A stretch of DNA of 64,000 nt from NCBI RefSeq assembly GCF_000426245.1, contig NZ_AUEZ01000042.1, positions 1-64,000 on the forward strand, read 5' to 3'. Each line of letters begins with the position of its first letter. Position 1 is the stretch's first letter. Below, one piece after another: positions 8,331 through 16,670 of this stretch. The DNA is from Bradyrhizobium sp. Ai1a-2 (GTDB lineage Bacteria; Pseudomonadota; Alphaproteobacteria; Rhizobiales; Xanthobacteraceae). Below the pieces are notes generated by a model. That model ran no database searches. It had not been told where the DNA came from and worked only from the letters and a program-made list of their open reading frames with translations. The position numbers were made by a program, and so were the translations under genes.

Positions 8331-9179
8331 TTACGCCAGCGCGCGCTGGCCGATGATGGCGAAGCGGAGTTTTGTCGAGATCCAGTCGATCACGGCGACC
8401 GCGATCAGGATCATCAATATCAGGAACGACACCTTCTGCCATTCCAGGACGCGGATCTGCTCGGCGAGCTGTAGCCCGATGCCACCGGCGCCGACGATGC
8501 CGATGATGGTCGCCGAACGCGTGTTCGACTCGATGTAATAGAGCACCTGCCCCGCGATCACGGGCAGCACCTGCGGCATCAGGCCGAAACGGATCTCGTG
8601 CAGTGTACTGCCGCCGGAGGCGCGGATGCCCTCGACCTGCTTCTTGTCGGCGGCCTCGATCGCCTCGGAGAACAATTTGCCGAAGGCGCCGAAATCCGAC
8701 ACCGCGATGGCGAGCACGCCGGCGAACGGGCCGAGGCCGACGACATTGATCCAGACCAAGGCCCAGATCAGCGTGTCGACGCCGCGGATCGAATCCAGGA
8801 AGCGCCGCACCGGAAAACGGAAGATGGCAGAGGGCACGATGTTGCGCGCGGCGAGCAGGCTGACCGGCAGCGCCATGAACGCGGCCAGCGTCGTGCCGAG
8901 CAGCGCGATCGACAGCGTCTCGCCGAGCGCGGAGAGATAGGTCGGCAGCGACGAGCCGGGATCGGGCGGGACCATCATCAGCGTGATCCAGCCGAGCTCG
9001 CGCAGGCCGCCCACCAGCTTGGTCGGTGAGAAGTCGAGATCGTATAGTCCGAAGCCGAAGACTGCGAATGCCGACAGCAGCATCAAGGGCGTGGCGAGCC
9101 GCGCAGAGGCCGGGCGCTCGAAAACATCAGGATATTTCGTTCGCAGCGCCTGCGAATCCGGCTTCGGCAACTGGCTCAT
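8331..9179 (-). CDS. phnE: Phosphonate ABC transporter permease PhnE (second copy)
   Basis: The 282-residue inner-membrane permease has a cytoplasmic N-terminus, a first hydrophobic segment around residues 30-50, and the binding-protein-dependent permease domain from about residue 85. The EAA loop reads 'GIRASGGSTLHEIRFGLMPQVLP', followed by 'IVGAGGIGLQLAEQIRVLEW'. It pairs with the other PhnE encoded just upstream (ATGA overlap at 9176-9179), so the transporter channel is probably a heterodimer. Alphaproteobacterial phosphonate importers commonly have two phnE genes. Confidence 0.93.
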   Translation of the reverse strand: MSQLPKPDSQALRTKYPDVFERPASARLATPLMLLSAFAVFGFGLYDLDFSPTKLVGGLRELGWITLMMVPPDPGSSLPTYLSALGETLSIALLGTTLAAFMALPVSLLAARNIVPSAIFRFPVRRFLDSIRGVDTLIWALVWINVVGLGPFAGVLAIAVSDFGAFGKLFSEAIEAADKKQVEGIRASGGSTLHEIRFGLMPQVLPVIAGQVLYYIESNTRSATIIGIVGAGGIGLQLAEQIRVLEWQKVSFLILMILIAVAVIDWISTKLRFAIIGQRALA

Positions 9180-10060
9180 GCCTGCGCCTCCTTGCCGAAC
9201 AGTTTTGCGCGCAACCAGCCGGTGCTGATGTCGATCACGAACACGGTCACGATGATGGTAACAAGGATGGCGCTGACATCGGAATAATAGAATTTGCGGA
9301 TCGCGACCACGAGCTCCTGCCCGATGCCGCCGGCGCCGACAAAACCCATCACGGATGCTTCACGCACGTTGATCTCGAAGCGCAGCAGCGCATAGCTGGC
9401 ATAGCCCGCCGAGACCTGCGGTAGCACCGCAAAGCGCATGCAGGAGAGCCAGCTCGCGCCGGTCGAGCGGATGCCCTCCACCGGCTTCATGTCGGCATTC
9501 TCGACGATCTCGGAGAACAATTTGCCAAGCGCGCCGGTGGAGTGCACGGCGATCGCCAGCACGCCCGCCATCGGCCCGAGCCCGAACGCGATCACGAACA
9601 CCAGCGCGAACACGATGGCGGGCACCGTGCGCGCGAACTCGAGCAGCCGCCGTACGACAAAGCGCAGCCACGGCCCGGGCGAGGTATTCTGGGCGACGAA
9701 GAAATTCAGCGCAAGCGCAAGAACGGCGCCGATCAGCGTGCCGACATAGCTGATCAGAATGGTCTCGGCGAGCAGCTTCAGCCAGCTGTGCCAGCCCCAG
9801 AACCATTCGCCGAAATCGGTCCAGACCCGCTGGCCGCTATCCAGCGTCAGGATGCGGTCGAAATAAGAGACGAAGTTGCCGAAATAGGTGAAGAGCGTGC
9901 GCAGGTTCACTTCGGCGCCGATGCCAGCGACGACGAGCGCCGCGATGAACACCGCGACCGCCAGCATCGTCTTCAGCCGCTTGCGCGCGACCGCCTTGCG
10001 ATAGGCCTCGTTCAGCGCCGCGAGCTGCTGGGCGGGAAGGATGGATACGGCGGTGGTCAT
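9176..10060 (-). CDS. phnE: Phosphonate ABC transporter permease PhnE (first copy)
   Basis: The 294-residue permease is the partner of the downstream PhnE. A transmembrane segment lies at about residues 31-50, and four or five more follow from about residue 90. The EAA motif region is 'GIRSTGASWLSCMRFAVLPQV', followed by 'GFVGAGGIGQELVVAI'. It starts 75 bases after phnD, separated by a hairpin (10087-10118) that may reduce permease expression relative to the binding protein. Confidence 0.93.
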   Translation of the reverse strand: MTTAVSILPAQQLAALNEAYRKAVARKRLKTMLAVAVFIAALVVAGIGAEVNLRTLFTYFGNFVSYFDRILTLDSGQRVWTDFGEWFWGWHSWLKLLAETILISYVGTLIGAVLALALNFFVAQNTSPGPWLRFVVRRLLEFARTVPAIVFALVFVIAFGLGPMAGVLAIAVHSTGALGKLFSEIVENADMKPVEGIRSTGASWLSCMRFAVLPQVSAGYASYALLRFEINVREASVMGFVGAGGIGQELVVAIRKFYYSDVSAILVTIIVTVFVIDISTGWLRAKLFGKEAQA

Positions 10061-10086
10061 CGGATCTACTGCTTGCCCTCAACGGA

Positions 10087-10118
10087 AACAGGCCGAGTCG
10101 CAATCGACCCGGCCTGTT
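10087..10118 (-). terminator. Hairpin between phnD and phnE (attenuator)
   Basis: Arms AACAGGCCGAGTCG and CGACCCGGCCTGTT pair with one mismatch around a four-base loop. Read on the minus strand, the stem is followed by TTTCCGTTG. It lies 18 bases after the phnD stop and before phnE. A partial terminator or RNA-stabilising stem here would keep the binding protein in excess over the permeases, as is common in ABC operons. Confidence 0.65.
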
Positions 10119-10135
10119 CAGTTCATGTCAACCGA

Positions 10136-11071
10136 TCAGGACGCCTTCTTCTTGCGCAGGGTGTCGACGAACTTGATCAGCTCGATCGTGCCGTCCCAGT
10201 CCTTGGTGGTCGCGGGGTGGAAACCCTTCTTCTGGCCGTCGGAGAGCTTGTCGAACATCGCCTTGTCCTTGGTCGGCGCTTCGAAGAAGGCTTTCGCGAT
10301 CGCGGCCTTGAGATCGTCGGGAAGATCGGAGTTGTAGGCGTACGGTCCGTTGATGATCTCGGCCGACTTGTTGATGATGCGGAAATCTTCCTTCTTCATC
10401 GGCGAGCCGTCGGCGTTCTTCAGCATGCCCTTGTGCAGCATCTGGGCGAGCGTGGAGTCGTCGTCGCTGGTCCACTGGTTGGCGGCAACGTCGACCGTTC
10501 CTTGCGAGAGCGCGAGGACCGCGTTCTCGTGGCTGCCGGTGAAGACGACCTTGCTGAAATAGGCTTCGGCGTCCGGAATGCCCTTCTTGTTGAGCTCGAA
10601 GCGCGGCACGTTGTTGCCCGAGGTCGAGTTCGGATCGACGAGGCCGAGGTTCTTACCCTTCACGTCCTCGACGGTCTTGTAGGGGCTGGTCGCCTTGACG
10701 AAGAACACCGAGTAGTAGCCGGTCGAGCCGTCGGCGTTGATGTCGTTGGCGAAGGCGTCGGTCTTGACGCCCGTCAGCCGCGCCCGGGCGAAGGAGGCCG
10801 AACCGTAGCTGGCGATCTGGATGTTGCCCGAGCGCTGGCCCTCGATCACGGCAGCATAGTCGTTGGCGATACGCAGCGTGACCTTCACGCCGAGTTCCTT
10901 GGAGAGGTAGTTGACGAACGGCGTCCAGCGCTCGGTAACGCCGGAAGCGTTTTCAGCCGGCACGACCGCGAAGGTCAGCTCCGGATATTTCGTTTTCCAG
11001 TCCTGCGCCGACGCGGACGCGGTGAACGCGAGCGCGGCAGCGCCAGCGAGAACGATGCGACGAGTGATCAT
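10136..11071 (-). CDS. phnD: Phosphonate ABC transporter substrate-binding protein PhnD
   Basis: The 311-residue periplasmic protein has a signal peptide (MITRRIVLAGAAALAFTASASA, cleaved before QDW; shown here as MITRRIVLAG then AALAFTASASA). The mature part shows 'YGSASFARARL' and the Ser/Thr-rich ligand loop 'DPNSTSGNNVP', both typical of PhnD, which binds the phosphonate oxyanion. It lies between phnC (with a double-palindrome gap) and the phnE pair. Its length is a little under E. coli PhnD (338). Confidence 0.95.
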   Translation of the reverse strand: MITRRIVLAGAAALAFTASASAQDWKTKYPELTFAVVPAENASGVTERWTPFVNYLSKELGVKVTLRIANDYAAVIEGQRSGNIQIASYGSASFARARLTGVKTDAFANDINADGSTGYYSVFFVKATSPYKTVEDVKGKNLGLVDPNSTSGNNVPRFELNKKGIPDAEAYFSKVVFTGSHENAVLALSQGTVDVAANQWTSDDDSTLAQMLHKGMLKNADGSPMKKEDFRIINKSAEIINGPYAYNSDLPDDLKAAIAKAFFEAPTKDKAMFDKLSDGQKKGFHPATTKDWDGTIELIKFVDTLRKKKAS

Positions 11072-11103
11072 GGTTTACCCCTGCTGTTATGGTAACGGCT
11101 GGA

Positions 11104-11186
11104 TCATGATCCGATTGGATGGAATCGGATCATGACCTCATCTCTTGTTTGAGCATGATCGGCTTTCACGCTTCCGGATCATGCTC
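11104..11186. repeat. Double palindrome between phnC and phnD
   Basis: The first unit has perfect 13-base arms, TCATGATCCGATT and AATCGGATCATGA, with loop GGATGG (11104-11135). The second has arms GAGCATGATC and GATCATGCTC (11151-11160, 11177-11186). These resemble REP-type intergenic elements common in Bradyrhizobium-like genomes. The position inside the phnC-D-E-E transcription unit suggests an RNA-processing or stability role between the ATPase and binding-protein cistrons. Confidence 0.75.
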
Positions 11187-11237
11187 TAGAGGCCGACTGC
11201 GGTTGCAGCGGCTTTCCCTGGAATAAGGTTGCGACGT

Positions 11238-12053
11238 TCAGGCCGCGGCTGCGGAGCCGAGCGCCGGAGCTGTTGCGGCATCGGGCGCGGGCATTGGCGC
11301 CCCGCCGATGACATCATTGGCCTCGAGATCGTAGAGCTCGCGGGCGATGTGATCCGTCAGCATCGACGGCTGACCATCGAACACCACGCGGCCCGCCGCC
11401 ATGCCGATCAGGCGGTCGCAATAGCTGCGTGCCAGATCGAGCGAATGCAGGTTGCAAAGCACGGTGATGCCGAAATGCTTGTTGATGCGCAGCAGCGCAT
11501 CCATCACGATCTTGGTATTGCGCGGATCGAGCGAGGCGATCGGCTCGTCGGCGAGGATGATATCGGGCTCCTGCACAAGCGCACGGGCGATGGCCACGCG
11601 CTGTTGCTGGCCACCGGAGAGCTGGTCGGCGCGCTGGGCGGCGAACTGCCCCATGTCGAACTGCTCGAGCGCCGACATCGCCAGTGCCTTGTCCTGGTCG
11701 GGCCAAAGCTGGGTCAGCGACCGCCAGGCCGGGATCTCGGCAAGGCGGCCCATCAGCACATTGGTCAGCACGTCGAGCCGGCCAACCAGGTTGAACTGCT
11801 GAAAGATCATCGCCGAACGCGCCCGCCACTGCCGCAGCGCCTTGCCGCGCAACGCGGTGACGTCGACACCTTCGAAGAAAATGCGGCCTTCGGTGGGATC
11901 GGCGAGACGATTGACCATCCGCAGCAATGTCGACTTGCCAGCGCCCGAGCGGCCGATCACGCCGACAAAACTACCGGGCTGAACCGAGAACGAAGCATTA
12001 TCTACCGCGGCTTTTGTACCGAAACGGCACGTCAAACCTTCCACCACCAGCAT
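11238..12053 (-). CDS. phnC: Phosphonate ABC transporter ATP-binding protein PhnC
   Basis: The 271-residue ATPase of the phosphonate importer has Walker A (GRSGAGKST), signature ([15 protein letters not shown]), Walker B ([12 protein letters not shown]) and the switch His in '[10 protein letters not shown]'. It ends with an Ala/Pro-rich tail. The ATG at 12051-12053 is chosen over a TTG at 12081-12083 because a GGAG lies eight bases upstream and because the Pho box at 12101-12118 needs promoter space. It heads phnC-phnD-phnE-phnE and is divergent from the acyltransferase operon. Confidence 0.94.
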   Translation of the reverse strand: MLVVEGLTCRFGTKAAVDNASFSVQPGSFVGVIGRSGAGKSTLLRMVNRLADPTEGRIFFEGVDVTALRGKALRQWRARSAMIFQQFNLVGRLDVLTNVLMGRLAEIPAWRSLTQLWPDQDKALAMSALEQFDMGQFAAQRADQLSGGQQQRVAIARALVQEPDIILADEPIASLDPRNTKIVMDALLRINKHFGITVLCNLHSLDLARSYCDRLIGMAAGRVVFDGQPSMLTDHIARELYDLEANDVIGGAPMPAPDAATAPALGSAAAA

Positions 12054-12100
12054 GCAGTGCTCCGAACCCGTCACGTCACGCAAACGGCTAACGCCACCGC

Positions 12101-12118
12101 ATTACAGTTGTGTGACAA
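12101..12118 (-). promoter_or_regulatory. Pho box ahead of phnC
   Basis: The minus strand reads TTGTCAC-ACAA-CTGTAAT, two seven-base units at an 11-base step that match the alphaproteobacterial PhoB box CTGTCAT-N4-CTGTCAT. It lies 48 bases upstream of the chosen phnC ATG. Together with the opposite-facing box at 12156-12184 it implies phosphate-starvation induction of both divergent operons. Confidence 0.7.
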
Positions 12119-12155
12119 ACACACCGCAGTGCGGCAATGCTGCACAGCGTCGGCG

Positions 12156-12184
12156 ATGTCACTCATCTGTCACGCTAATGTTAT
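12156..12184 (+). promoter_or_regulatory. Three-unit Pho box ahead of the acyltransferase-phnM operon
   Basis: The plus strand carries ATGTCAC-TCAT-CTGTCAC-GCTA-ATGTTAT, three PhoB half-sites at exact 11-base steps, the middle one nearly identical to CTGTCAT. It ends 48 bases before the ATG at 12233. It is the strongest of the three Pho-box-like sites in the island. Confidence 0.78.
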
Positions 12185-12232
12185 GAGGCGCATCGAAGAC
12201 GTGCGCTCCCCACAACCGTTCGAGAGGCGAAG

Positions 12233-12889
12233 ATGGCCGGCAAGCTGCTTTCCGTTGTACCGACCGTTGATCCCACCGCATCGGTGCGGGACAGCCAGCT
12301 TGGCGCATATACAGAGGTCGGGGCGCGAACCATCCTGCTTGGAGTCACGATGGGCGACTATTCATACGTCGTGAACGACGCGCAGCTCACTTACACCACG
12401 ATCGGTAAATTCTGCTCGATCGCGGCGATGACCCGGATCAATCCCGGCAATCATCCGATGCATCGCGCGACGCAAGCGCATTTCACCTATCGCGCCAGCG
12501 CATACTTCCCGGGCGAACATGACGAGGCCGAATTCTTCGAATGGCGCCGGGAGCACCGCGTACATATTGGCCATGACGTCTGGATCGGGCATGGCGCGAT
12601 CATCCTGCCTGGCCGCTCCATTGGAACCGGCGCGGTGATCGCGGCTGGCGCGATCGTGACCAAGGATGTTCCCGCCTACACCATCGTCGCCGGCAATCCC
12701 GCACGGCCGATTCGAAAACGGTTTCCGGACGACATCACCAGCCGCCTTGCGGCGCTCGCCTGGTGGGACTGGGATCACGAAATGTTGCGCCAGGCGCTAC
12801 CGGATTTCCGCAAGCTGGTTGTCGGGGACTTCCTCACAAAGTATGAAGCGGTGAACGCGCCAACAGCCCGCCGGAGTGCCATCTCGTGA
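12233..12889 (+). CDS. Phosphonate-operon hexapeptide-repeat acyltransferase (DapH/Vat-like)
   Basis: The 218-residue protein is a left-handed beta-helix acyltransferase. Hexapeptide repeats occur near residues 15-65 and again at '[36 protein letters not shown]' (positions about 105-140), with the family signature '[16 protein letters not shown]'. It fits the phosphonate-metabolism transferase group found in C-P lyase loci and could acetylate an aminoalkylphosphonate, the role PhnO has in E. coli; that substrate is inferred. A GAGGCGAAG stretch precedes the ATG. It heads the operon and overlaps the second phnM by four bases. Confidence 0.87.
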   Translation: MAGKLLSVVPTVDPTASVRDSQLGAYTEVGARTILLGVTMGDYSYVVNDAQLTYTTIGKFCSIAAMTRINPGNHPMHRATQAHFTYRASAYFPGEHDEAEFFEWRREHRVHIGHDVWIGHGAIILPGRSIGTGAVIAAGAIVTKDVPAYTIVAGNPARPIRKRFPDDITSRLAALAWWDWDHEMLRQALPDFRKLVVGDFLTKYEAVNAPTARRSAIS

Positions 12890-14079
12890 CCGACATTATT
12901 ATCGAACGCGGCAAGGCGCTCGTTGACGGCGAACTCGTCGAAACGCGGCTGCGGACCGCGGGCCTCGACATCGCAACCCTCGGCGAAGATGGAGATGGTC
13001 GCGACGCGCTCGGCATCGATGCGCGGGATCTAAAGGTGCTGCCCGGCATCGTCGATCTGCATGGCGACGCCTTCGAGCGGCAGATGATGCCGCGCGCCGG
13101 CGTCGATTTCCCGATCGACGTGGCGCTCGCCGACAGCGACCGCCAGGCGATCTCAAACGGCATCACGACGGTGTTCCACGCCACCACCTGGTCATGGGAG
13201 CCGGGTCTGCGCAGCGCCGACAATGCGCGGAGGCTGCTGGAAGCGATCGAGCAGATGCGCCCACAGCTTGCCGCCGACACGCGCTTCCATCTGCGCCATG
13301 AGACCTACAATCTCGACGCCGAAGCGGAGATCGTTGACTGGCTCGCGGAGGGCCGTGTCGATCTGTTCGCCTTCAACGACCATATGGACGGGACGATCGG
13401 GGACCTGGCAAGGCCGCGCAAGCGTAACCGGATGGTGGAGCGCACCGGCCTTTCGGCCGAGCAGTTCGACGATCTCGTCACACGCGTGGTGTCGCGCGCG
13501 AACGATGTGCCCGCCTCGATCGCACGTCTCGCCAGCGCGGCGCGATCGGCCAATGTCCGGATGCTCTCGCATGACGACAACAGCCCCGAGATGCGGAAGG
13601 GGTTTCGCGACCATGGCGTCGGCATCGCCGAATTCCCTGTCAACGAAGAGACCGCGCGCGATGCGGCAGCCGCCGGCGACGACATCGTGTACGGCGCGCC
13701 CAACGTCGTGCGCGGCGGCAGCCACACCGGCTGGACCAAAGCGTCCGACATGATCGCCAAGGGCCTCTGCTCGGTACTGGCCTCGGACTATTACTACCCG
13801 GCACAATTGCTCGCGGCCTTCCGCCTCGCCGCTGATGGCATTCTGCCGCTGGAAAAGGCGTGGGACCTGATCTCGGCAGCGCCGGCGCGCGCCGCCGGGC
13901 TCGACGACCGCGGCGTGCTCGCCGAAGGTCGCCGCGCCGACATGATCATTGTCGATGACAAGGTGCCGCTGCGGCCTCGCATTGTTGCGGTGATCGCAGC
14001 GGGACGTCTCGTGCATCTGGCCGACGCCAGCCGGCTCACCTACTCCACAGCACCGCGCAAAGCGGTTGCTGCCGCTTGA
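12886..14079 (+). CDS. phnM: PhnM-family diphosphatase (second, divergent copy)
   Basis: This 397-residue amidohydrolase is a paralogue of the PhnM at 1587-2738. It shares the architecture and the '[14 protein letters not shown]' and '[11 protein letters not shown]' motifs, but the metal motif is HGDAFERQ (H59, D61) followed by '[10 protein letters not shown]', and 'FNDHMDGT' replaces the 'MDHTPGQ' of copy 1. The start is GTG, overlapping the upstream stop (GTGA). It may act on a different ribose phosphonate triphosphate or be induced separately; both are inference. A 2H phosphoesterase-like gene follows 18 bases later. Confidence 0.88.
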   Translation: MTDIIIERGKALVDGELVETRLRTAGLDIATLGEDGDGRDALGIDARDLKVLPGIVDLHGDAFERQMMPRAGVDFPIDVALADSDRQAISNGITTVFHATTWSWEPGLRSADNARRLLEAIEQMRPQLAADTRFHLRHETYNLDAEAEIVDWLAEGRVDLFAFNDHMDGTIGDLARPRKRNRMVERTGLSAEQFDDLVTRVVSRANDVPASIARLASAARSANVRMLSHDDNSPEMRKGFRDHGVGIAEFPVNEETARDAAAAGDDIVYGAPNVVRGGSHTGWTKASDMIAKGLCSVLASDYYYPAQLLAAFRLAADGILPLEKAWDLISAAPARAAGLDDRGVLAEGRRADMIIVDDKVPLRPRIVAVIAAGRLVHLADASRLTYSTAPRKAVAAA

Positions 14080-14097
14080 CGTTTCCCCGGTCTTTCG

Positions 14098-14793
14098 ATG
14101 ATGGCCAATTATCCGCGTTATGCCCTCTACTACGCGCCGGCGCCGGACAGCGCGCTCGATCGTTTCGGCGCCAAGATGCTCGGCTACGATGTTTACCGGG
14201 GCGGCGACCTGCCTTTTCCCGAGGGCGTGCTGCCAGGCTGGCGCGAGATCACGCAGGACCCGCGCAAATACGGCTTTCATGCCACGCTGAAAGCGCCGAT
14301 GGCGCTGGCGGAAGGAAAGACCGAAGCTGATCTGATTGGCGCATGCGAGGCTTTCGCCGCTACGCCGCGGCCAATTCCCGTGATCGAACCCATCATCGAT
14401 TCGATCAGCGGCTTCATTGCGATGATCCCGGCAAGACCGTCGGCGGAGTTACAGCAGCTTGCGGCCGACGTCACCCGCGATTTCGATTCATTCCGCGCAG
14501 CGCTGACGCCGCAGGATCGCGCAAGGCGAAATCCCGAGCGATTGACGCCGCGGCAGGTCGATTATCTCGACCGCTGGGGCTATCCTTACGTAATGGAAGA
14601 ATTCCGCTTCCACATGACGCTGACCGGGCGATTGCAAGCCGAGCGCCATGAAGTCGTAGTGCCGATGCTGCGTGAGCGCTTTGCCTCCGTGCGGCTCGCA
14701 ACGCTCGCTATCGACCGGCTCGCAGTGTTTCGCCAGGATGATGCAGCATCGCGGTTTCGAGTCATCGCGCACTGGCCACTGCGCGCACTCTGA
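14098..14793 (+). CDS. DUF1045 phosphonate-operon protein, 2H phosphoesterase-like
   Basis: The 231-residue protein has two HxTL motifs, 'GFHATLKAP' at about residue 60 and 'FRFHMTLTGR' at about 178. These are the paired catalytic His/Thr signatures of the 2H phosphoesterase superfamily, which opens cyclic phosphodiesters. It belongs to the phosphonate-metabolism DUF1045 family. The island shows no phnP (cyclic ribose phosphate phosphodiesterase), so this protein may open the 1,2-cyclic phosphate made by PhnJ; that is inference from context. ATG codons at 14098 and 14101 are equivalent start choices. Confidence 0.88.
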   Translation: MMANYPRYALYYAPAPDSALDRFGAKMLGYDVYRGGDLPFPEGVLPGWREITQDPRKYGFHATLKAPMALAEGKTEADLIGACEAFAATPRPIPVIEPIIDSISGFIAMIPARPSAELQQLAADVTRDFDSFRAALTPQDRARRNPERLTPRQVDYLDRWGYPYVMEEFRFHMTLTGRLQAERHEVVVPMLRERFASVRLATLAIDRLAVFRQDDAASRFRVIAHWPLRAL

Positions 14794-14885
14794 GTAGCCC
14801 CGGGTGGAGCGGAACGCGTAACCCGGGATTTCTGCACCAGCGTCTACCAGCGGTCCCGGGTTGCGCTGCGCTTCACCCGGGCTAC
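14794..14885. repeat. Palindromic repeat, GTAGCCCGG family (copy 1)
   Basis: The element begins GTAGCCCCGGGTGGAGC and ends CTTCACCCGGGCTAC, with further internal pairing (ACCCGGGA with TCCCGGGT). A related copy lies at 44466-44552. Both copies fill the gap between two convergent genes, so they probably work as bidirectional terminators. It starts directly after the DUF1045 stop and ends three bases before the hemC stop. Confidence 0.85.
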
Positions 14886-14888
14886 GAC

Positions 14889-15884
14889 TTACTCGTCCGT
14901 CTCTTCCGGCCTTGTACGGGCGATGATTTCGGCGGCGCCCTTGTCGAGCAACTCCAGTCCGACGGCACGACCGAGTTCGCGGGGACGGTCGGCGGCGCCG
15001 GTGCGCGATGCCTCGATGAAGCGGTCGCCGGTTTCATCCAGCACCGAGGCGCGCAAAATCATTTCGCCGCCGGCGAGCGTGGCGTGGCCGGCGATCGGCG
15101 AATTGCAGTGGCCGTTCAAGATCCACAGCACCTCGCGTTCGGCTTCGGCGGCAAGGCGCGATGACGCATTCTCGATCCCGGCAAGGCGGGCGCGCGTCGC
15201 GAAATCGTTTGCCGCGCATTCGACGGCAACGATGCCCTGCCCGACTGCCGGCAGCATCTCGTCTACCGGGAATTCATAGGCGATGCGCGATGCACGCCCG
15301 ATGCGCTCGAGCCCCGAGCGCGCCATCACCAGCGCATCGGCTGGGCCGACCTCGCTGCCATCGGGCAAACGCTGCTTGTCGCCACGATCGAGCTTTGCGA
15401 TCCGCGTGTCGGCGGCGCCGCGGAAATGGATCACGCTTGCTTCAGGAAACAGCCTGCGTAAGTAAGCGGCGCGGCGCACCGCGTTGGTGCCGATCTTGAA
15501 GCCCTTGCCGCGGCCCGCGCGAAAGCTCTCCAGTGAAACGCCCGGACGCAGCACCAGGCAGTCGGTTGCGGCGTCGCGCGGGAGGGTCGCGCCGATCACG
15601 AGGCCCGGCGTCTCCTCATTGCCCGGCACGTCCTTCAGCGAATGCATCGCGGCCTGCAGTTCGCCCGCGCGCATCGCTTCGCGGATCTCGGCGACAAAGG
15701 CGCCGCCCTTGCCGCCATGGCGCAGCAACTTGCTGGTCTGGTCCTGATCGCCGCGGGTTTCGAACCTGACAATCTCGACGGTCAGGTCGGAAGCCGACGC
15801 ACGCAACAAGCGCGCGACTTCCTCGGTCTGCGCCATTGCCATGGCCGTCTTGCGCGTGCCGATGCGTAAGGTCTGTCCCGACAC
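14889..15884 (-). CDS. hemC: Divergent hydroxymethylbilane synthase (porphobilinogen deaminase) HemC paralogue
   Basis: HemC joins four porphobilinogens into hydroxymethylbilane. The 331-residue protein keeps 'IGTRKTAMAMAQTEEVARLL', 'MHSLKDVP' (with the catalytic-region Asp) and a cofactor-loop cysteine in 'LNGHCNSPIAG'. Several usual signatures are altered: 'IGTNAVRRAAYL' for GTSSLRR-type, 'RGAADTRIAKLD' for RGNVxTRL, and GHCNSP for the more usual GDCHTP-type loop. It may be a second HemC or a protein with a changed role. It is convergent with the phosphonate operon across a palindromic repeat, and no other haem genes are near. Confidence 0.8.
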   Translation of the reverse strand: MSGQTLRIGTRKTAMAMAQTEEVARLLRASASDLTVEIVRFETRGDQDQTSKLLRHGGKGGAFVAEIREAMRAGELQAAMHSLKDVPGNEETPGLVIGATLPRDAATDCLVLRPGVSLESFRAGRGKGFKIGTNAVRRAAYLRRLFPEASVIHFRGAADTRIAKLDRGDKQRLPDGSEVGPADALVMARSGLERIGRASRIAYEFPVDEMLPAVGQGIVAVECAANDFATRARLAGIENASSRLAAEAEREVLWILNGHCNSPIAGHATLAGGEMILRASVLDETGDRFIEASRTGAADRPRELGRAVGLELLDKGAAEIIARTRPEETDE

Positions 15885-15984
15885 AGTGTCTCCGTTCGAA
15901 CCGCCGATAAAGTCGAGGGATTAGAGCAAAAGCCCAATCAAAACAACGCTTTTCGCCGCCTGTTCCGGGATGAAGGAAAGCGCG

Positions 15985-16605
15985 TCAATCCAGGTCGGTC
16001 ACGACCTGAACGCCACCCGCTGCCATTGCCGCATGGGCGGCCGCAAGCGATCCGGCAAGATCGATCGCCCGGCAGCCGGATTCCACGACCACGGTTTCGA
16101 AGCCGAGGCGGCGCGCATCCAGGGCGGAATAGTGGACACAATAGTCCGTGGCGAGCCCGGCCATGAAGATCCGCTTCAGTCCGCGCTCGCGCAGATAGCC
16201 GGCAAGGCCGGTCGGCGTGGTGCGGTCGTTCTCGTAGAAGGCGGAATAGGAATCGATCGCGGAGCGAAAGCCCTTTCGGATCACCAGCTCCGCTCTGTCG
16301 GTCGAAAGCTGCGGGTGGAACGCGGCGCCCGCCGTGCCCTGCACGCAATGGTCCGGCCACAGCGTCTGCGGACCATAGGGCATGGTGATGGTTTCGAACG
16401 GCGCGGAGCCCTGGTGCGAGGTCGCAAAGGAGCTGTGACCGCGCGGATGCCAGTCCTGGGTCAGCACTACATGATCGAACCGCCCGGAGAGGCGGTTGAC
16501 GACAGGCACCACCGCATCGCCATCGGCAACGGCGAGCGCGCCGCCGGGGCAGAAATCATTCTGCACGTCGACGATGAGGAGCAGGTCGTCGGGGTGAATT
16601 CGCAT
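15985..16605 (-). CDS. pncA: Nicotinamidase/pyrazinamidase PncA-like amidohydrolase
   Basis: The 206-residue cysteine hydrolase converts nicotinamide to nicotinate and ammonia. Catalytic Asp (IVDVQNDFCPGGAL, D13), metal-site residues in 'TQDWHPRGHSSF', the Lys in 'VIRKGF' and the nucleophilic Cys in 'GLATDYCVHYSALDA' are all present, which is the PncA rather than the maleamate amidase pattern. The ATG at 16603-16605 is preferred to an upstream TTG. It lies downstream of the aspartate-dehydrogenase-like gene with a 65-base gap and may share its transcript. Confidence 0.9.
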   Translation of the reverse strand: MRIHPDDLLLIVDVQNDFCPGGALAVADGDAVVPVVNRLSGRFDHVVLTQDWHPRGHSSFATSHQGSAPFETITMPYGPQTLWPDHCVQGTAGAAFHPQLSTDRAELVIRKGFRSAIDSYSAFYENDRTTPTGLAGYLRERGLKRIFMAGLATDYCVHYSALDARRLGFETVVVESGCRAIDLAGSLAAAHAAMAAGGVQVVTDLD

Positions 16606-16670
16606 GGGCAACTCGGCTGTATTCTTTCGCCGAACTTAGCTGAAAATTTGCAGCTTCGCAGCAGACAACC

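Noticed and set aside
15985-16605. Maleamate amidase or isochorismatase as identity of the cysteine hydrolase
   Set aside because: The DWHPRGHSSF metal site and CPGGAL segment are the nicotinamidase pattern; the pairing with the heterocycle operon remains possible but does not change the call.
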